64,000 nucleotides of DNA from Halomonas sp. TD01 (GCF_923868895.1 NZ_OV350343.1:1860001-1924000); one strand, 5' to 3'; positions 41,430 to 51,658 are shown, counted from the first letter of the stretch. Program-made: numbers and translations. Notes: generated from the letters alone by a model not told the origin.

Positions 41430-42266
41430 ATGTTCCATCACTCTGGAAAATTACAGTATCCCGTTAAAGTGGATAAGCCAAACCCTGAGTTCGCCATGTT
41501 GCTACAACAAGCAATTGGCGGCGTTGAAGGAGAAATTCGAGTAGCCATGCAGTATTTTTTTTAGGCTATGGGAGCGAGAGGCGATGATCGAATTCGCGAT
41601 ATGCTGATGTCAACCGCTACCGAAGAGCTTTCCCACATTGAAATGTTGGGACATGCCGTCGCGCTTAACCTGGAGGGAGCGCCGGTATCGTATCAAGAGG
41701 CGACGGCGAAAGACCCTGTTATGAACGCGATTATTGGTGGGGCGAATCCGCGACATTTGCTTTCATCGGGGCTTTCCGCGATGCCGGTTAACGCCAACGG
41801 CGTTCCCTTTGATATGAGCCATGTTTATGCCACGGGCAATATTGCTGCTGATATGATGGCGAACGTGGCAGCGGAAGCGGGTGGTCGAGTGTTGGCGTCA
41901 CGGCTGTATAACTGGACCGACGACCATGGTATGAAGGACTTTCTTTCCTTTCTGATTGCCCGAGATACTTATCATCAGCAACAGTGGCTGGCTGTGATCG
42001 AGGAGTTGGGGGGCTTCGAGAAGCAACTGCCTATTCCCAAAGCCACGCCGGAAGACAACGAAGCGACACAACATTCGTATTACTACCTGAATACGTTGTT
42101 AGATAAAAAAGCCCCAGAAGGCCGCTGGTCAAATGGCCCATCGTTGGATGGACGTAGTAAATATAGTGTGCGCGATCAGCCTGAACCTGAAGGGCAGGAG
42201 CCTAGTCTAGGTAAGGCGAAAGCGAATTCGGGTGCGCAGATAGAACAGATTGACTCTGGCAAGTAA
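41430..42266 (+). pseudogene. Manganese catalase interrupted by in-frame TAG
   Basis: The frame from ATG 41430 (MFHHSGKLQYPVKVDKPNPE) is a dimanganese catalase, but codon 45 at 41562-41564 is TAG, where relatives have a residue such as Gln (MQYFF-stop-AMGARG). The reading frame is otherwise intact to TAA at 42264. All metal ligands are retained with the spacing of the Lactobacillus plantarum enzyme: Glu35 before the stop, then Glu66, His69, Glu149 and His182. A T-run precedes the stop, but changing its length would break the frame, so a point mutation (e.g. CAG to TAG) is the simple explanation. Reinitiation at ATG 41568 would lack Glu35 and be inactive. Confidence 0.88.
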
Positions 42267-42331
42267 GCTTCGCGCAACGCCTTAATGGCGGCAACTGAGA
42301 AAATCTAGGATCCATTATCTATCTAAATTAT

Positions 42332-42361
42332 AACCCTGGCAGGGCTTGCTAGGGTTTTTTT
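42332..42361 (+). terminator. Terminator after the broken catalase
   Basis: AACCCT-G-GCA / TGC-T-AGGGTT hairpin with a long T-run, 65 bases past the stop. Confidence 0.75.
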
Positions 42362-42758
42362 ATGATAGGGACAGTGTTATTTAATGTAGCCCGAAAGTTG
42401 TGTGCTTATGTTTAAGAGTTATTGGGGGATGTGGCGGAAGTTTTCTGTTACCAACGTGGGTTGTGATGATGGGTAAAATATATAGCGTGATGATCTTGCT
42501 CATAATATATGGTTGATGTTGTTGCTAATTTTTGTAAGCACGTTTTTTATTAAAGCAGTTAATGAGGAGGGGTTGTTTTTTAACAAATGTCAATGTTTGA
42601 TTTTTTTTAATATGTTTTCGGGTTTAAGTTATAAAAGTACCTTGTTTAATTATTGATCATTGACTATATTTTTCTTTGCGCAACTGTTTTAATTATTTTT
42701 AGACTGTACTTTTTGACTGGAGTGCACAGTTTTTGTCTAACTACAATGGAGTGTAGAG
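42362..42758 (+). other. AT-rich intergenic region upstream of the Crp/Fnr gene
   Basis: About 400 bases, strikingly AT-rich with many T runs (for example around 42560-42620). No gene recognised. The promoter of the regulator must lie here; no single -35/-10 pair stands out. Possible H-NS-like silencer binding is suggested only by composition. Confidence 0.45.
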
Positions 42759-43562
42759 ATGAAAGGGCTTACTGCAGATCGAGTTCCCCTGGCGAACGAC
42801 ATAAGTCGTAAAAGCAAGCTTGGAAGCTTAAGCAATCACGGGGCGTGTATCAACATAGCGCAGGTGCTGGGGTTGTATGGCGAGATGGGGGAGGAGTCTC
42901 TTAACTCGCTGTCAAAAATACGCCAGAAGCCTGTAGAGCTAAAGAAAAACCAACAGGTTTTCTCTGTATGCGAAGGTCGTGCTGATATTTTTGTTATAAA
43001 AGAGGGGTGGGCAAGTTTATCTCATGCAACAAATTCACGTGGGCAGGATGTTTGTAATATTTTTATGCCTGGCGATATTATTGGTATGCGTGAAAGCTTT
43101 TTTGAAAGTCGTGATATTATTATTTTTCCTATTACCAATTGTGAGCTTATAAAGGTTTCTGGTGATCATCTTCATGCGCTTTGTAAAGAAAACGAGGAAG
43201 TTAGGAAAGCAATTACATCTTACGTCATGGTGAATGATAATATTACGATAGAGCGTCTCAGAAGCTGTACGCATCATCGATCGGTGGAAAGGGTTGCGCA
43301 TTTTTTACTTGAAGTTTATGCGCGATTTAAATTCAAAGGGCTTTTGGAAGGTAATGTTTTTGATTTTCCTGTCACGCAGGAAACTGTTGGAGAACTTTTA
43401 GGAATGACTAGTGTTCACGTTAGTCGCTGTATGACTGCACTTGAGCAAAAAAAGTTTATTCGTAAAACTCGTAGTAGTGTCAAACTTTTAAAACCCGAAG
43501 AAATGGCAAAAAACACAGGTTTTGATAGTGACTTTATTTATGGGCATATTTGTCTTGGCTAG
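42759..43562 (+). CDS. Crp/Fnr-family transcription regulator
   Basis: 267 residues: cyclic-nucleotide-binding-like beta barrel (about residues 55-150, with VFSVCEGRADIFVIKEGWAS and FMPGDIIGMRESF), a dimerisation helix, and a C-terminal winged helix with recognition helix in FPVTQETVGELLGMTSVHVS. It lacks the Fnr four-cysteine cluster pattern, so direct iron-sulfur oxygen sensing is unlikely, although several cysteines occur. Codon use is visibly AT-rich compared with flanking core genes, suggesting transfer. GGAGTGTAGAG precedes the ATG. It lies 188 bases upstream of ectD in the same direction; a regulatory link is possible but not shown. Confidence 0.85.
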   Translation: MKGLTADRVPLANDISRKSKLGSLSNHGACINIAQVLGLYGEMGEESLNSLSKIRQKPVELKKNQQVFSVCEGRADIFVIKEGWASLSHATNSRGQDVCNIFMPGDIIGMRESFFESRDIIIFPITNCELIKVSGDHLHALCKENEEVRKAITSYVMVNDNITIERLRSCTHHRSVERVAHFLLEVYARFKFKGLLEGNVFDFPVTQETVGELLGMTSVHVSRCMTALEQKKFIRKTRSSVKLLKPEEMAKNTGFDSDFIYGHICLG

Positions 43563-43750
43563 TTTTTAAGAGCCATTGCTAGAGCTTAATTGCTAAGGCT
43601 TAAAGAGATTTCATAACACACGTTATAAAGTAGAGCTTATGGGTTGCAAGGGCTAGTCATTTGACTACCCTATTGATGGTGTTATGTACAAGTGAATGTT
43701 AGTACATGTTTTTATTGATCTGAAATTTAATCATACAAGGAGTGGATTAG

Positions 43751-44734
43751 ATGACAGTCAGCAACAACCCTCTTAATACCGTCACTGCCCATAAGCAATA
43801 CTGTGAAATGATGGATATACCGTCGGCACAGCGCGAAACGGTGCAGGATGAGTACCCAACGCGCCTAGCATCGGCGCCAGCTTCGCTAACCCTGCCGCGT
43901 CGTGATGCGGTGGTTAAAGGTCGGGATTTAACAGGACCGTTATCTCAAGAACAGCTTGATGAGTTTGAACGCAAAGGGTTTCTGTTTATTCCAAACCTGA
44001 TTTCGGGCGAAGAGCTGGAGGCACTTTGCCATGAAATGACGTTGTTGATGAGCAATGATGCTTATCGTGATCAAGAATTCAGCGTTACCGAGCCAGAAAG
44101 CCACAACATTCGCTCGCTGTTTGCGGTGCACAGGCTTTCGGAGCGTTTAGGTCAACTGGCCATAGACGAGCGCTTAGCGGGGGCTGCCCGGCAGATTATC
44201 GGCGGTGACCCTTACGTGCACCAGTCGCGAATTAATTATAAGCCTGGCTTTGCCGGGAAAGGGTTTAATTGGCACTCCGACTTTGAGACGTGGCACGCGG
44301 AAGACGGTATGCCGAATATGCACGCCGTTAGCGCCTCACTGATCTTGACCGACAACCATGAGTTCAATGGCCCGCTCATGCTAATCCCTGGCTCTCATCT
44401 GGAATTCGTGCCCTGCTTAGGGGAAACACCGGAGGATAACCACAAAAGCTCGCTTAAAGCACAGGAGATTGGTGTGCCCAGCTCTGAAGCGCTGACTCAG
44501 TTAGTAGCAAAGCATGGTATTGAAGCGCCAAAAGGTAAAGCAGGTGGTTTGCTACTGTTTGATTGCAACACGCTACATGCGTCTAATGCCAATTTGTCGC
44601 CTGATCCCCGTAGCAACGTGTTCTTTGTGTTTAATCGTCCGGATAATCGTTGTGTTGAACCGTTTGCTGCTCCAAGTCAGCGTCCTAGCTTTTTGGCGCA
44701 TAGGCCTGATGATCGCTGGACGCCCGACGCATAA
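43751..44734 (+). CDS. ectD: Ectoine hydroxylase
   Basis: Fe(II)/2-oxoglutarate dioxygenase that converts ectoine to 5-hydroxyectoine, a salt and heat protectant. The EctD signature FNWHSDFETWHAEDGMPNMH carries the His and Asp iron ligands; the second His is in LLFDCNTLHASNANLS, followed by the 2-oxoglutarate-binding Arg in PDPRSNVFFVF. 327 residues, within the family range. AGGAGTGGATTAG precedes the ATG. ectABC are not in the window, consistent with Halomonas, where ectD is usually unlinked. Base composition returns to that of the core genes here. Confidence 0.97.
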   Translation: MTVSNNPLNTVTAHKQYCEMMDIPSAQRETVQDEYPTRLASAPASLTLPRRDAVVKGRDLTGPLSQEQLDEFERKGFLFIPNLISGEELEALCHEMTLLMSNDAYRDQEFSVTEPESHNIRSLFAVHRLSERLGQLAIDERLAGAARQIIGGDPYVHQSRINYKPGFAGKGFNWHSDFETWHAEDGMPNMHAVSASLILTDNHEFNGPLMLIPGSHLEFVPCLGETPEDNHKSSLKAQEIGVPSSEALTQLVAKHGIEAPKGKAGGLLLFDCNTLHASNANLSPDPRSNVFFVFNRPDNRCVEPFAAPSQRPSFLAHRPDDRWTPDA

Positions 44735-44863
44735 TCTAACGTATCACTAGTGGTATGTATGAAATGCTGTAGAAGAGATTGTGGAACATATGCATAGCTG
44801 GGGTAGACTGTTGCGCCTGTCGTTGCGAATGCGGCACGCATAATGAGAAGGAGAAGACCCGCC

Positions 44864-45529
44864 ATGCGTTTTGTTCCACAGTTCACCGATGGTCAGGAGT
44901 TTCCCCACGCGTTGGGCAAAGTCGTCTGCGTCGGCCGCAACTATGCCGACCATGCCAAGGAATTGGATAATCCGGTTCCCAATGAGCCACTGTTATTTAT
45001 GAAACCCGCCACCAGCGTGGTGGACTTGACTAAACCACTTGATCCGCCGTTTTCACGAGGCGATGTACATTATGAAGTCGAGCTCGCGCTTTTAGTGGGA
45101 GAGACACTGACCCACGCTACTCAAGATGAAGCAGAGCGTGCCATTGTGGGTATTGGCCTAGCGATGGATTTAACGCTTCGTGATGTACAAACCAAGCTGA
45201 AAGAGAAAGGGCATCCTTGGGAAATAGCAAAAGCGTTTGATGGTGCTTGCCCGCTATCTCCGTTCTTGCCGCTAAGCCGTGTACCCAATTGGAATGCGTT
45301 GGCATTCACCCTTGAGATTGATGGTGAAGAGCGTCAACACGGGGAAGGTGCCGATATGATCTTTGCGATCCCGACGTTGGTGGCGGAGATGAGTCGCCAC
45401 TTCACGCTAGAGCCGGGCGACGTTATTTTGACAGGTACACCTGCGGGGGTCGGCGAATTGCCCCGTGGAGCCGCGCTGCGTTTAACGTTGACTGGCGGGC
45501 TAGAAATCACCACTAGCGTAGTAGAGTAG
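44864..45529 (+). CDS. Fumarylacetoacetate hydrolase family protein
   Basis: 221-residue FAH-fold hydrolase/decarboxylase of the YcgM/FAHD1 type. VCVGRNYADHAKELDNPVPN and LLFMKPATSVVDLTK at the N-terminus; metal-binding acids in VHYEVELALLVG and GIGLAMDLTLRD; AKAFDGACPLSPFLP and the C-terminal PGDVILTGTPAGVG complete the signature. Relatives cleave fumarylpyruvate or acylpyruvates or decarboxylate oxaloacetate; the substrate cannot be decided. AAGGAGAAG precedes ATG 44864; a frame from 44843 overlaps it. Single gene, followed by a short tandem repeat and a terminator. Confidence 0.9.
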   Translation: MRFVPQFTDGQEFPHALGKVVCVGRNYADHAKELDNPVPNEPLLFMKPATSVVDLTKPLDPPFSRGDVHYEVELALLVGETLTHATQDEAERAIVGIGLAMDLTLRDVQTKLKEKGHPWEIAKAFDGACPLSPFLPLSRVPNWNALAFTLEIDGEERQHGEGADMIFAIPTLVAEMSRHFTLEPGDVILTGTPAGVGELPRGAALRLTLTGGLEITTSVVE

Positions 45530-45551
45530 TGTGATGGCGATGACGCCAAGT

Positions 45552-45599
45552 AGTTAAATGTAAGCAGTTAAATGTAAGCAGTTAAATGTAAGCAGTTAA
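45552..45599. repeat. 14-bp tandem repeat
   Basis: AGTTAAATGTAAGC occurs three times head to tail without mismatch (45552-45593), followed by a partial fourth copy (AGTTAA). Confidence 0.95.
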
Positions 45600-45603
45600 G
45601 CGA

Positions 45604-45634
45604 AAGGCCACTGACATTGTCGGTGGCCTTTTCG
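45604..45634. terminator. Bidirectional terminator between the FAH gene and speA
   Basis: AAGGCCACTGAC / GTCGGTGGCCTT stem-loop with TTTTC behind it on the plus strand. It lies between two convergent genes. Confidence 0.75.
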
Positions 45635-45688
45635 TCGGTGTGGTTAACGTTCAGTGGCCGCGATGGCTACGCTAGGCTTCCGCTCGCA

Positions 45689-47608
45689 CTATTCTAAATA
45701 GGTATAGCCCTCTAGCCCTTCGCTCAGGCTAGCAGCAAACTTTGCCTGCTCTTGGGTCGAAAAGCCGCTAGTGACCAGTTGTTCGGTGAGCTTTTGTTTT
45801 AGTACCCGCGCATCAAAATTCACGTAGGCTAGAACATCGGCCACCGTATCGCCTGCCTGTAGGTTAGAAAGCACCCACTCACCATCTTCACCCAGTGCCG
45901 CATCGACGGAGTCGGTATCGCCGAATAGGTTGTGCAAGTCGCCGAGAATTTCCTGATAGGCACCTACCAGGAAAAAGCCTAGCCAACGCTCGTCATCGCT
46001 TGCCCACTCGGGCAGCGGTAGCGTGCTTTCCACGCCCTGACCATCCACGTAGCTATCAATACGGCCATCTGAGTCGCAGGTAATATCCTGAATGACTGCG
46101 CGACGAGTCGGGGGCTGGTCTAGCCCGCTCAACGGTAGGACAGGGAATATCTGTTCGATCCCCCAAACGTCCGGCACCGACTGAAATAATGAGAAGTTAA
46201 CGAACAGCTTGTCGGCTAGCTTTTCAGCCAGTTCGTCCATAATTTCTCGGTGAGCGCGATTACGGGTATCGAGTTGACCGCGTAGGCGGGAGCAGGCCGC
46301 CATATAAAGCCGTTCGCCTTCGGCGCGGGCATTGATATCACTTAAACCCATTACGAAACGGTCTTGCAATTCACTAACCGCCTGCAAGAGATCATGCCAA
46401 GCTTCCACCAGAACACGGGGCTCTTGGCTCTCGGCTAACTGCTCAAAAACCCGCCATAGGGCTTCCACCTGAAGGTCTTCCTGGGAAGAACGCTCTGGAG
46501 GCGAATCACTAACGCGCTCTTCGCCAATCACGTTGGTGATCAACACGGCATGGTGAGCCGTTAGCGCGCGGCCTGATTCGCTGATCAGGTGGGGCTGGGG
46601 CAGGTCAGCTTCCTGACACAGCTGCGCAAAAGCGCTAACGACGTTACGTGCATACTCCTGCATGGAGTAGTTGGCTGAGCAGTAACTGCGTGAGCGGGTG
46701 CCTTCATAGTCGATTCCTAGCCCGCCACCAACATCGACGGTATCAATCGGCGCACCTAGGCTCATCAGGTTTTGGTAAAAACGGGCGCATTCCCGCAGAC
46801 CACGCTGAATGTCGCGAATATTGGCAATTTGCGAGCCGAGGTGAAAGTGCACTAACTGTAGGCTTTCTAACGCATTTTGAGCGCGCAAGGTCGCTACTAC
46901 GTCAAGAATTTGGCTGGCTGTCAGACCAAACTTTGACTTTTCGCCACCGGTGTTTTGCCATTTACCCTTACCCACTGAGGCCAGCCGTGCCCGCAAACCA
47001 ATACGTGGGGTGACTTCCAACTCACGAGCCTCTTCTAATATAAGCTCCAGCTCAGAGAGCTTTTCCACAACCAGGTAAACGCGGTGCCCCAGCTTTTCTC
47101 CCAGCAGTGCAAGGCGAACGTACTCACGGTCTTTATAGCCATTGCAGACGATAAGCGAAGAGCCGCCATCAGACAGTGCCAGCACTGCCAAGAGCTCCGG
47201 TTTGCTGCCTGCTTCCAGTCCTACACGGCCATTGCCACGCTCGGAAGTAGCGAGTATCTCTTCCACCACGCGGCGCTGCTGATTAACTTTAATCGGATAA
47301 ACCGCCGTGTAGCCGCCTTGATAGTCGATATCCTGCATCGCGACATCAAACGCACCACACAGCTGCTCTACTCGGTCATGCAGAATGTCACTAAACCTTA
47401 CTAGCACCGGCAACCGCAGACCCGCAGTTTGCAGTTGACGCACAAGCCCGCTAAGCGGCAGCGCGGGGCCTTCAGCGTCACTGCCTAGCGGACGTACCAG
47501 TGCTTGTCCGTGGTCGTCTACATCGAAGTAGCCGCTGCCCCATTGGTCAATATTCCATGTGCGACGGGCGCGTAAGGCCTGGGCGCTGGTGGTCACCGAT
47601 TCGATCAT
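45689..47608 (-). CDS. speA: Biosynthetic arginine decarboxylase
   Basis: PLP enzyme making agmatine, first step of the arginine route to putrescine. Alanine-racemase-fold domain with the PLP lysine in YTAVYPIKVNQQRRVVEEIL, GLEAGSKPELLAVLA, HFHLGSQIANIRDIQRGLRE and DVGGGLGIDYEGTRS; the C-terminal beta domain carries NFSLFQSVPDVWGIEQIFPV. 639 residues, family length. Start ATG 47608 shares one base with the stop of thrB (TGATG); a TTG three bases earlier is possible. Overlap with thrB suggests joint transcription. Confidence 0.95.
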   Translation of the reverse strand: MIESVTTSAQALRARRTWNIDQWGSGYFDVDDHGQALVRPLGSDAEGPALPLSGLVRQLQTAGLRLPVLVRFSDILHDRVEQLCGAFDVAMQDIDYQGGYTAVYPIKVNQQRRVVEEILATSERGNGRVGLEAGSKPELLAVLALSDGGSSLIVCNGYKDREYVRLALLGEKLGHRVYLVVEKLSELELILEEARELEVTPRIGLRARLASVGKGKWQNTGGEKSKFGLTASQILDVVATLRAQNALESLQLVHFHLGSQIANIRDIQRGLRECARFYQNLMSLGAPIDTVDVGGGLGIDYEGTRSRSYCSANYSMQEYARNVVSAFAQLCQEADLPQPHLISESGRALTAHHAVLITNVIGEERVSDSPPERSSQEDLQVEALWRVFEQLAESQEPRVLVEAWHDLLQAVSELQDRFVMGLSDINARAEGERLYMAACSRLRGQLDTRNRAHREIMDELAEKLADKLFVNFSLFQSVPDVWGIEQIFPVLPLSGLDQPPTRRAVIQDITCDSDGRIDSYVDGQGVESTLPLPEWASDDERWLGFFLVGAYQEILGDLHNLFGDTDSVDAALGEDGEWVLSNLQAGDTVADVLAYVNFDARVLKQKLTEQLVTSGFSTQEQAKFAASLSEGLEGYTYLE

Positions 47609-48564
47609 CAATAAACCTCTGGGAGCGGTAGTGCGCCAAATGCAATGCGCGCTTTTAAAATGGTTCGGAAACGCTCAGGGTCGTGAGGCGTTAGGTCATG
47701 AGCAGGTGGATCAACATAAACGACCAGCAGCCGCGATAACCAATACCGCAATGCGGTCATGCGCAGCATGGTAGGCCATAGCTCACGTTCATTCGCGGTG
47801 AGAGGGCGGCGTGCCTGGTAAGCGCTAAGAATGGCCTCATAACGCTCAGCGTTCAGCGTGCCATCCTCATTGGTTGCCCAGTCGTTAATGACGATGGCCA
47901 GGTCAAATAGCAAATCGCCTGTGCAGCCGTTATAAAAATCGATAATGCCGCCTAGCTGGTCGCCCTCAAACAGCGTGTTGTCACGGAATAAGTCGCCGTG
48001 GAGTGCCCCTTGCGGTAGCTCGCCGTGCTGGCTAAAGGCACCTTCAAAGTCATCGACTTCATTTTTCATCAGCGTCTGATCGTCAGGGCTGATATAGGTT
48101 AGCACCTTGTGATGCACCGCACGCAGCCAGTGAAGGTCGCGCGGGTTTGGCCGATGGCCAGGAAAACGCTGGGAGACAACATGCAAATGCCCCAGCGTAT
48201 TGCCCAGTGCTTGGCATTGGGCAAGGTTGGGTGCACTAGGATGCTTGCCTGGTAGGCGTGGAAACAGCAGAGCAGGTTTGCCTGCCAAACTGTGTAGCGC
48301 AATACCTTCGCGGTCATGAATAGTGCCGGGCACCGGTAAACGGTGCTCATCCAGGTAATCCAACAACTCGACAAAAAACGGCAGCTCTTCATGTTCGCCC
48401 TGTTCAAACAGGGTTAGTACCAGCTCACGACGATCGGTGGTCACAAAAAACGTTGAGTTTTCTGTGCCACCGGCAACGCCTTGTAGCGAAACGAAGCTGC
48501 CTACATCAAACTTTTCCAAAAACGCGGCGACCTGAACGTCGCTCAGCGGAGTAAATACAGCCAT
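47608..48564 (-). CDS. thrB: Homoserine kinase, type II (APH fold)
   Basis: Phosphorylates homoserine on the way to threonine. This is the aminoglycoside-phosphotransferase-like form of Pseudomonas and relatives, unrelated to the GHMP-type E. coli ThrB: MAVFTPLSDVQVAAFLEKFD, GGTENSTFFVTTDRRELVLT, the Brenner-type GALHGDLFRDNTLF and metal-binding IIDFYNGCTGDLLFDLA. 318 residues from ATG 48564; the open frame reaches further upstream to 48675 without homology. Divergent from polA, the same neighbourhood as in Pseudomonas. Confidence 0.93.
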   Translation of the reverse strand: MAVFTPLSDVQVAAFLEKFDVGSFVSLQGVAGGTENSTFFVTTDRRELVLTLFEQGEHEELPFFVELLDYLDEHRLPVPGTIHDREGIALHSLAGKPALLFPRLPGKHPSAPNLAQCQALGNTLGHLHVVSQRFPGHRPNPRDLHWLRAVHHKVLTYISPDDQTLMKNEVDDFEGAFSQHGELPQGALHGDLFRDNTLFEGDQLGGIIDFYNGCTGDLLFDLAIVINDWATNEDGTLNAERYEAILSAYQARRPLTANERELWPTMLRMTALRYWLSRLLVVYVDPPAHDLTPHDPERFRTILKARIAFGALPLPEVY

Positions 48565-48738
48565 GAGAATCTCGCCCAGGTTGCTAAGCCCATTATTGTA
48601 GCGGCTTGCAGGGTCAGTTGGCAGCGTTGTGTGAGTTTGAAATGCGTTATTCGTAACGGTTGTTTCTGCAGCCATTGGCGTGAACGCGTATCATAGCCAA
48701 TAGACTTTCTTACTGTGTTGCTAACAATGGAATTGGTT

Positions 48739-51513
48739 ATGGCCCGTGCCCCAATCGTGCTTGTCGATGGCTCCTCGTACCTGTATCGCGCCTTTCACGC
48801 GCTGCCACCGTTAACGACCTCCAACGGCCAGCCCACGGGGGCCGTGAAGGGCGTATTGAATATGCTCAAGCGTCTGATCAAAGACTACCCGGAAAGCCCA
48901 ATGGCAGTGGTGTTTGATGCGCCAGGAAAAACCTTTCGCGATGAGATGTACAGCGAGTATAAAGCTCATCGGCCACCCATGCCGGATGATCTGCGCAGCC
49001 AAATTAAACCGCTGCACGCTTGTGTAAAAGCGCTGGGCTTACCGCTTCTGTGCATTGAAGGGGTCGAAGCCGACGATGTGATTGGCACCCTAGCACACCA
49101 TGCCACCCAGGCGGGTCGTGATGCGGTAATCTCTACCGGCGATAAAGATATGGCGCAGTTAGTGAATGACCACATCACACTGGTCAATACCATGAAAGAA
49201 GAAACCCTCGATGAAGCGGGTGTCAAAGAGAAATTTGGGCTACCGCCCTCACTGATCATTGATTTTCTGGCATTGATGGGCGACAAGGTTGATAACATTC
49301 CCGGCGTGCCGGGGGTGGGCGAAAAGACCGCCATTGGCCTGCTACAAGGTATGGAAGGCGGTTTAGAAACTATTTACGGTGATCTGGAACGCGTCAAAAC
49401 ACTCAGCTTCCGTGGTGCGAAAACGTTACCGAAGAAGCTGGAAGAGCACCGTGAACAAGCCTTTCTCTCTTACCAATTAGCGACCATTAAGACCGACTGC
49501 GAACTCCCCGTGGGTCTGGATGACTTGGATATTGCGCACCCAGACCGCGAAGCCCTGGTGGAACTCTATAAAGAGATGGAGTTTAAGCAGTGGTTGGCTG
49601 AACTGCTGGCGGGTAACGACGAGGGTGTTGATGACGTAAAAGGGGGCGAGCCCGCGCCTGATAACATCACTACTGACGCCGCTGAAAGCGCCGTGCCTTC
49701 CAGCCAGCGAAATGACCATGTCATCGTTGAGCAAGCTGAGTTCGATGCGTGGTTAGAGCGTTTGAAGCAAGCTGAGCGTTTTTGCTTCGATTTAGAAACC
49801 ACTAGCCTGAATTATATGGACGCCGACATTGTAGGCGTCGGCTTGGCGCTGGAGGCCGGTGAAGCTGCCTATATTCCACTGGCCCATGACTATCTGGATG
49901 CTCCCGCACAGCTTGATCGTCAACAGGTACTGCAGGCATTAAAGCCGCTGCTGGAAGATCCTGAAAAAACCAAAATTGGCCAGAACCTTAAGTACGATAT
50001 TTCTGTGCTAGCAAACTATGATATTCACGTGGTGGGGCCGCTGGCCGACACCATGCTCGCCTCTTACGTGCTGAATTCCACCGCCACGCGCCACGACATG
50101 GATTCGCTGGCGCTGAAGTATTTGGGCGAAAAAACGATCTCCTTCGAGGAGATCGCTGGGAAAGGTGCCAAACAGCTCACGTTTAACCAGATCGCCCTGG
50201 AACAGGCGGTTCCTTATGCCTGTGAAGATGTGGATATCACGCTGCGGCTGCAAGAAACGCTCCGCCCTCAGGTGGAACGGGAAGGGCGTTTAGCGGACGT
50301 TCTAGATCATCTTGAGCTGCCGCTGATTAACGTGTTGTCGCGGATTGAACGCAATGGCGTGGCACTGGATGCCGAGCGCCTACACGAGCAGAGCCAACAG
50401 CTAGAGCGCCGTATTCGTGAGCTTGAAAGCGAAGCATTCGAGTTGGCAGGTCGTGAGTTTAACCTCGGTTCACCCAAACAGCTGGGGCAGATTCTGTTCG
50501 AAGAGCAGAAAATTCCGGTGATCAAGAAAACCCCCAAAGGTGCGCCCTCTACCGCAGAGGCGGTGCTAGAAGAGTTGGCGCTGGATTACCCGTTGCCCAA
50601 GGTGATTATGCAGCACCGCGGGCTAGCGAAACTTAAGTCCACCTATACTGACAAGCTGCCGCGCCTGCTCAATAAAACTACTGGTCGAGTGCACACTAGC
50701 TATCACCAAGCGGTGACGGCGACAGGGCGGCTTTCGTCATCCGATCCCAACCTGCAGAACATCCCGATTCGCACGGAAGAGGGACGCAAAATCCGCCAAG
50801 CGTTTGTGGCTCGCCCAGGCTATCGCATTGTGGCGGCAGATTACTCGCAAATTGAGCTGCGCATTATGGCGCACCTCTCAGAAGACAAGGGGCTTTTGAA
50901 CGCATTTGCGGAAGGGCGCGATATCCACACCGCAACTGCGGCAGAAGTCTTTGGTACCGCGCTTGAAAAAGTCTCTGCCGACCAGCGGCGCAGTGCCAAA
51001 GCCATCAACTTTGGGCTGATTTACGGTATGAGCGCCTGGGGCTTATCACGCCAGCTGCATATTGATCGCAACCAGGCGCAAACCTACATCGATCGCTATT
51101 TTGACCGTTATCCCGGCGTTGCCCGGTATATGGATCGTATTCGCACCCAAGCTGCGGAAGATGGCTTTGTAGAAACCGTACTAGGGCGGCGGCTGTACTT
51201 GCCAGAGATTCACTCGCAAAACCGTAACCGCCGCCAGGGTGCCGAACGCACCGCAATTAACGCGCCTATGCAGGGTACTGCAGCGGATATCATCAAGCAG
51301 GCGATGATTGATGTCGATGCATGGCTTGCTGAAGAGGAGTTTGATGCACTCATGGTCATGCAGGTGCACGATGAGCTAGTGTTTGAGGTGGCCGAAGTGC
51401 AAGTTGAGGCATTTATTGAGCAGGTGCGGGCGCGTATGCAAGCTGCTGCCACGCTTAGTGTGCCGCTGATTGTTGAAGCCGAAAGCGGCGCCAACTGGGA
51501 TGAAGCCCACTAG
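48739..51513 (+). CDS. polA: DNA polymerase I
   Basis: Repair and Okazaki-fragment-processing polymerase. In order: 5'-3' exonuclease (residues 1-~300; [57 protein letters not shown]), 3'-5' exonuclease (about 330-520, with the metal-binding D-x-E in [18 protein letters not shown], so proofreading appears intact), and polymerase ([70 protein letters not shown]). I start at ATG 48739 ([18 protein letters not shown]), 6 bases after GGAA; ATG 48727 and GTG 48715 are alternatives. About 924 residues. Confidence 0.97.
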   Translation: MARAPIVLVDGSSYLYRAFHALPPLTTSNGQPTGAVKGVLNMLKRLIKDYPESPMAVVFDAPGKTFRDEMYSEYKAHRPPMPDDLRSQIKPLHACVKALGLPLLCIEGVEADDVIGTLAHHATQAGRDAVISTGDKDMAQLVNDHITLVNTMKEETLDEAGVKEKFGLPPSLIIDFLALMGDKVDNIPGVPGVGEKTAIGLLQGMEGGLETIYGDLERVKTLSFRGAKTLPKKLEEHREQAFLSYQLATIKTDCELPVGLDDLDIAHPDREALVELYKEMEFKQWLAELLAGNDEGVDDVKGGEPAPDNITTDAAESAVPSSQRNDHVIVEQAEFDAWLERLKQAERFCFDLETTSLNYMDADIVGVGLALEAGEAAYIPLAHDYLDAPAQLDRQQVLQALKPLLEDPEKTKIGQNLKYDISVLANYDIHVVGPLADTMLASYVLNSTATRHDMDSLALKYLGEKTISFEEIAGKGAKQLTFNQIALEQAVPYACEDVDITLRLQETLRPQVEREGRLADVLDHLELPLINVLSRIERNGVALDAERLHEQSQQLERRIRELESEAFELAGREFNLGSPKQLGQILFEEQKIPVIKKTPKGAPSTAEAVLEELALDYPLPKVIMQHRGLAKLKSTYTDKLPRLLNKTTGRVHTSYHQAVTATGRLSSSDPNLQNIPIRTEEGRKIRQAFVARPGYRIVAADYSQIELRIMAHLSEDKGLLNAFAEGRDIHTATAAEVFGTALEKVSADQRRSAKAINFGLIYGMSAWGLSRQLHIDRNQAQTYIDRYFDRYPGVARYMDRIRTQAAEDGFVETVLGRRLYLPEIHSQNRNRRQGAERTAINAPMQGTAADIIKQAMIDVDAWLAEEEFDALMVMQVHDELVFEVAEVQVEAFIEQVRARMQAAATLSVPLIVEAESGANWDEAH

Positions 51514-51576
51514 TATTAAGCCCGTTAGGCTAAGTAAGGCTTAAACGTTACGGGCTCGTTACGGGGGATCTAATGC

Positions 51577-51610
51577 AAAACACCTGCAGCTGAGCTGCAG
51601 GTGTTTTTTT
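51577..51610 (+). terminator. Terminator after polA
   Basis: AAAACACCTGCAGCT / AGCTGCAGGTGTTTT near-perfect palindrome followed by T residues, 65 bases beyond polA; it may also serve the convergent iron-binding-protein gene. Confidence 0.88.
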
Positions 51611-51658
51611 AGTTAGGCTTGCGGCTCATGAGTCCTAAGAGCCGTAGAGCCGCAGAAC

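Noticed and set aside
40483..41564. Genome-wide recoding of TAG
   Set aside because: TAG ends several intact genes in the window (thiO, nadE, the Crp/Fnr gene, polA), so it is an ordinary stop here.
41550..41570. Frameshift in the T-run as cause of the catalase break
   Set aside because: The frame before and after the TAG is the same, so adding or removing a T would destroy rather than restore it.
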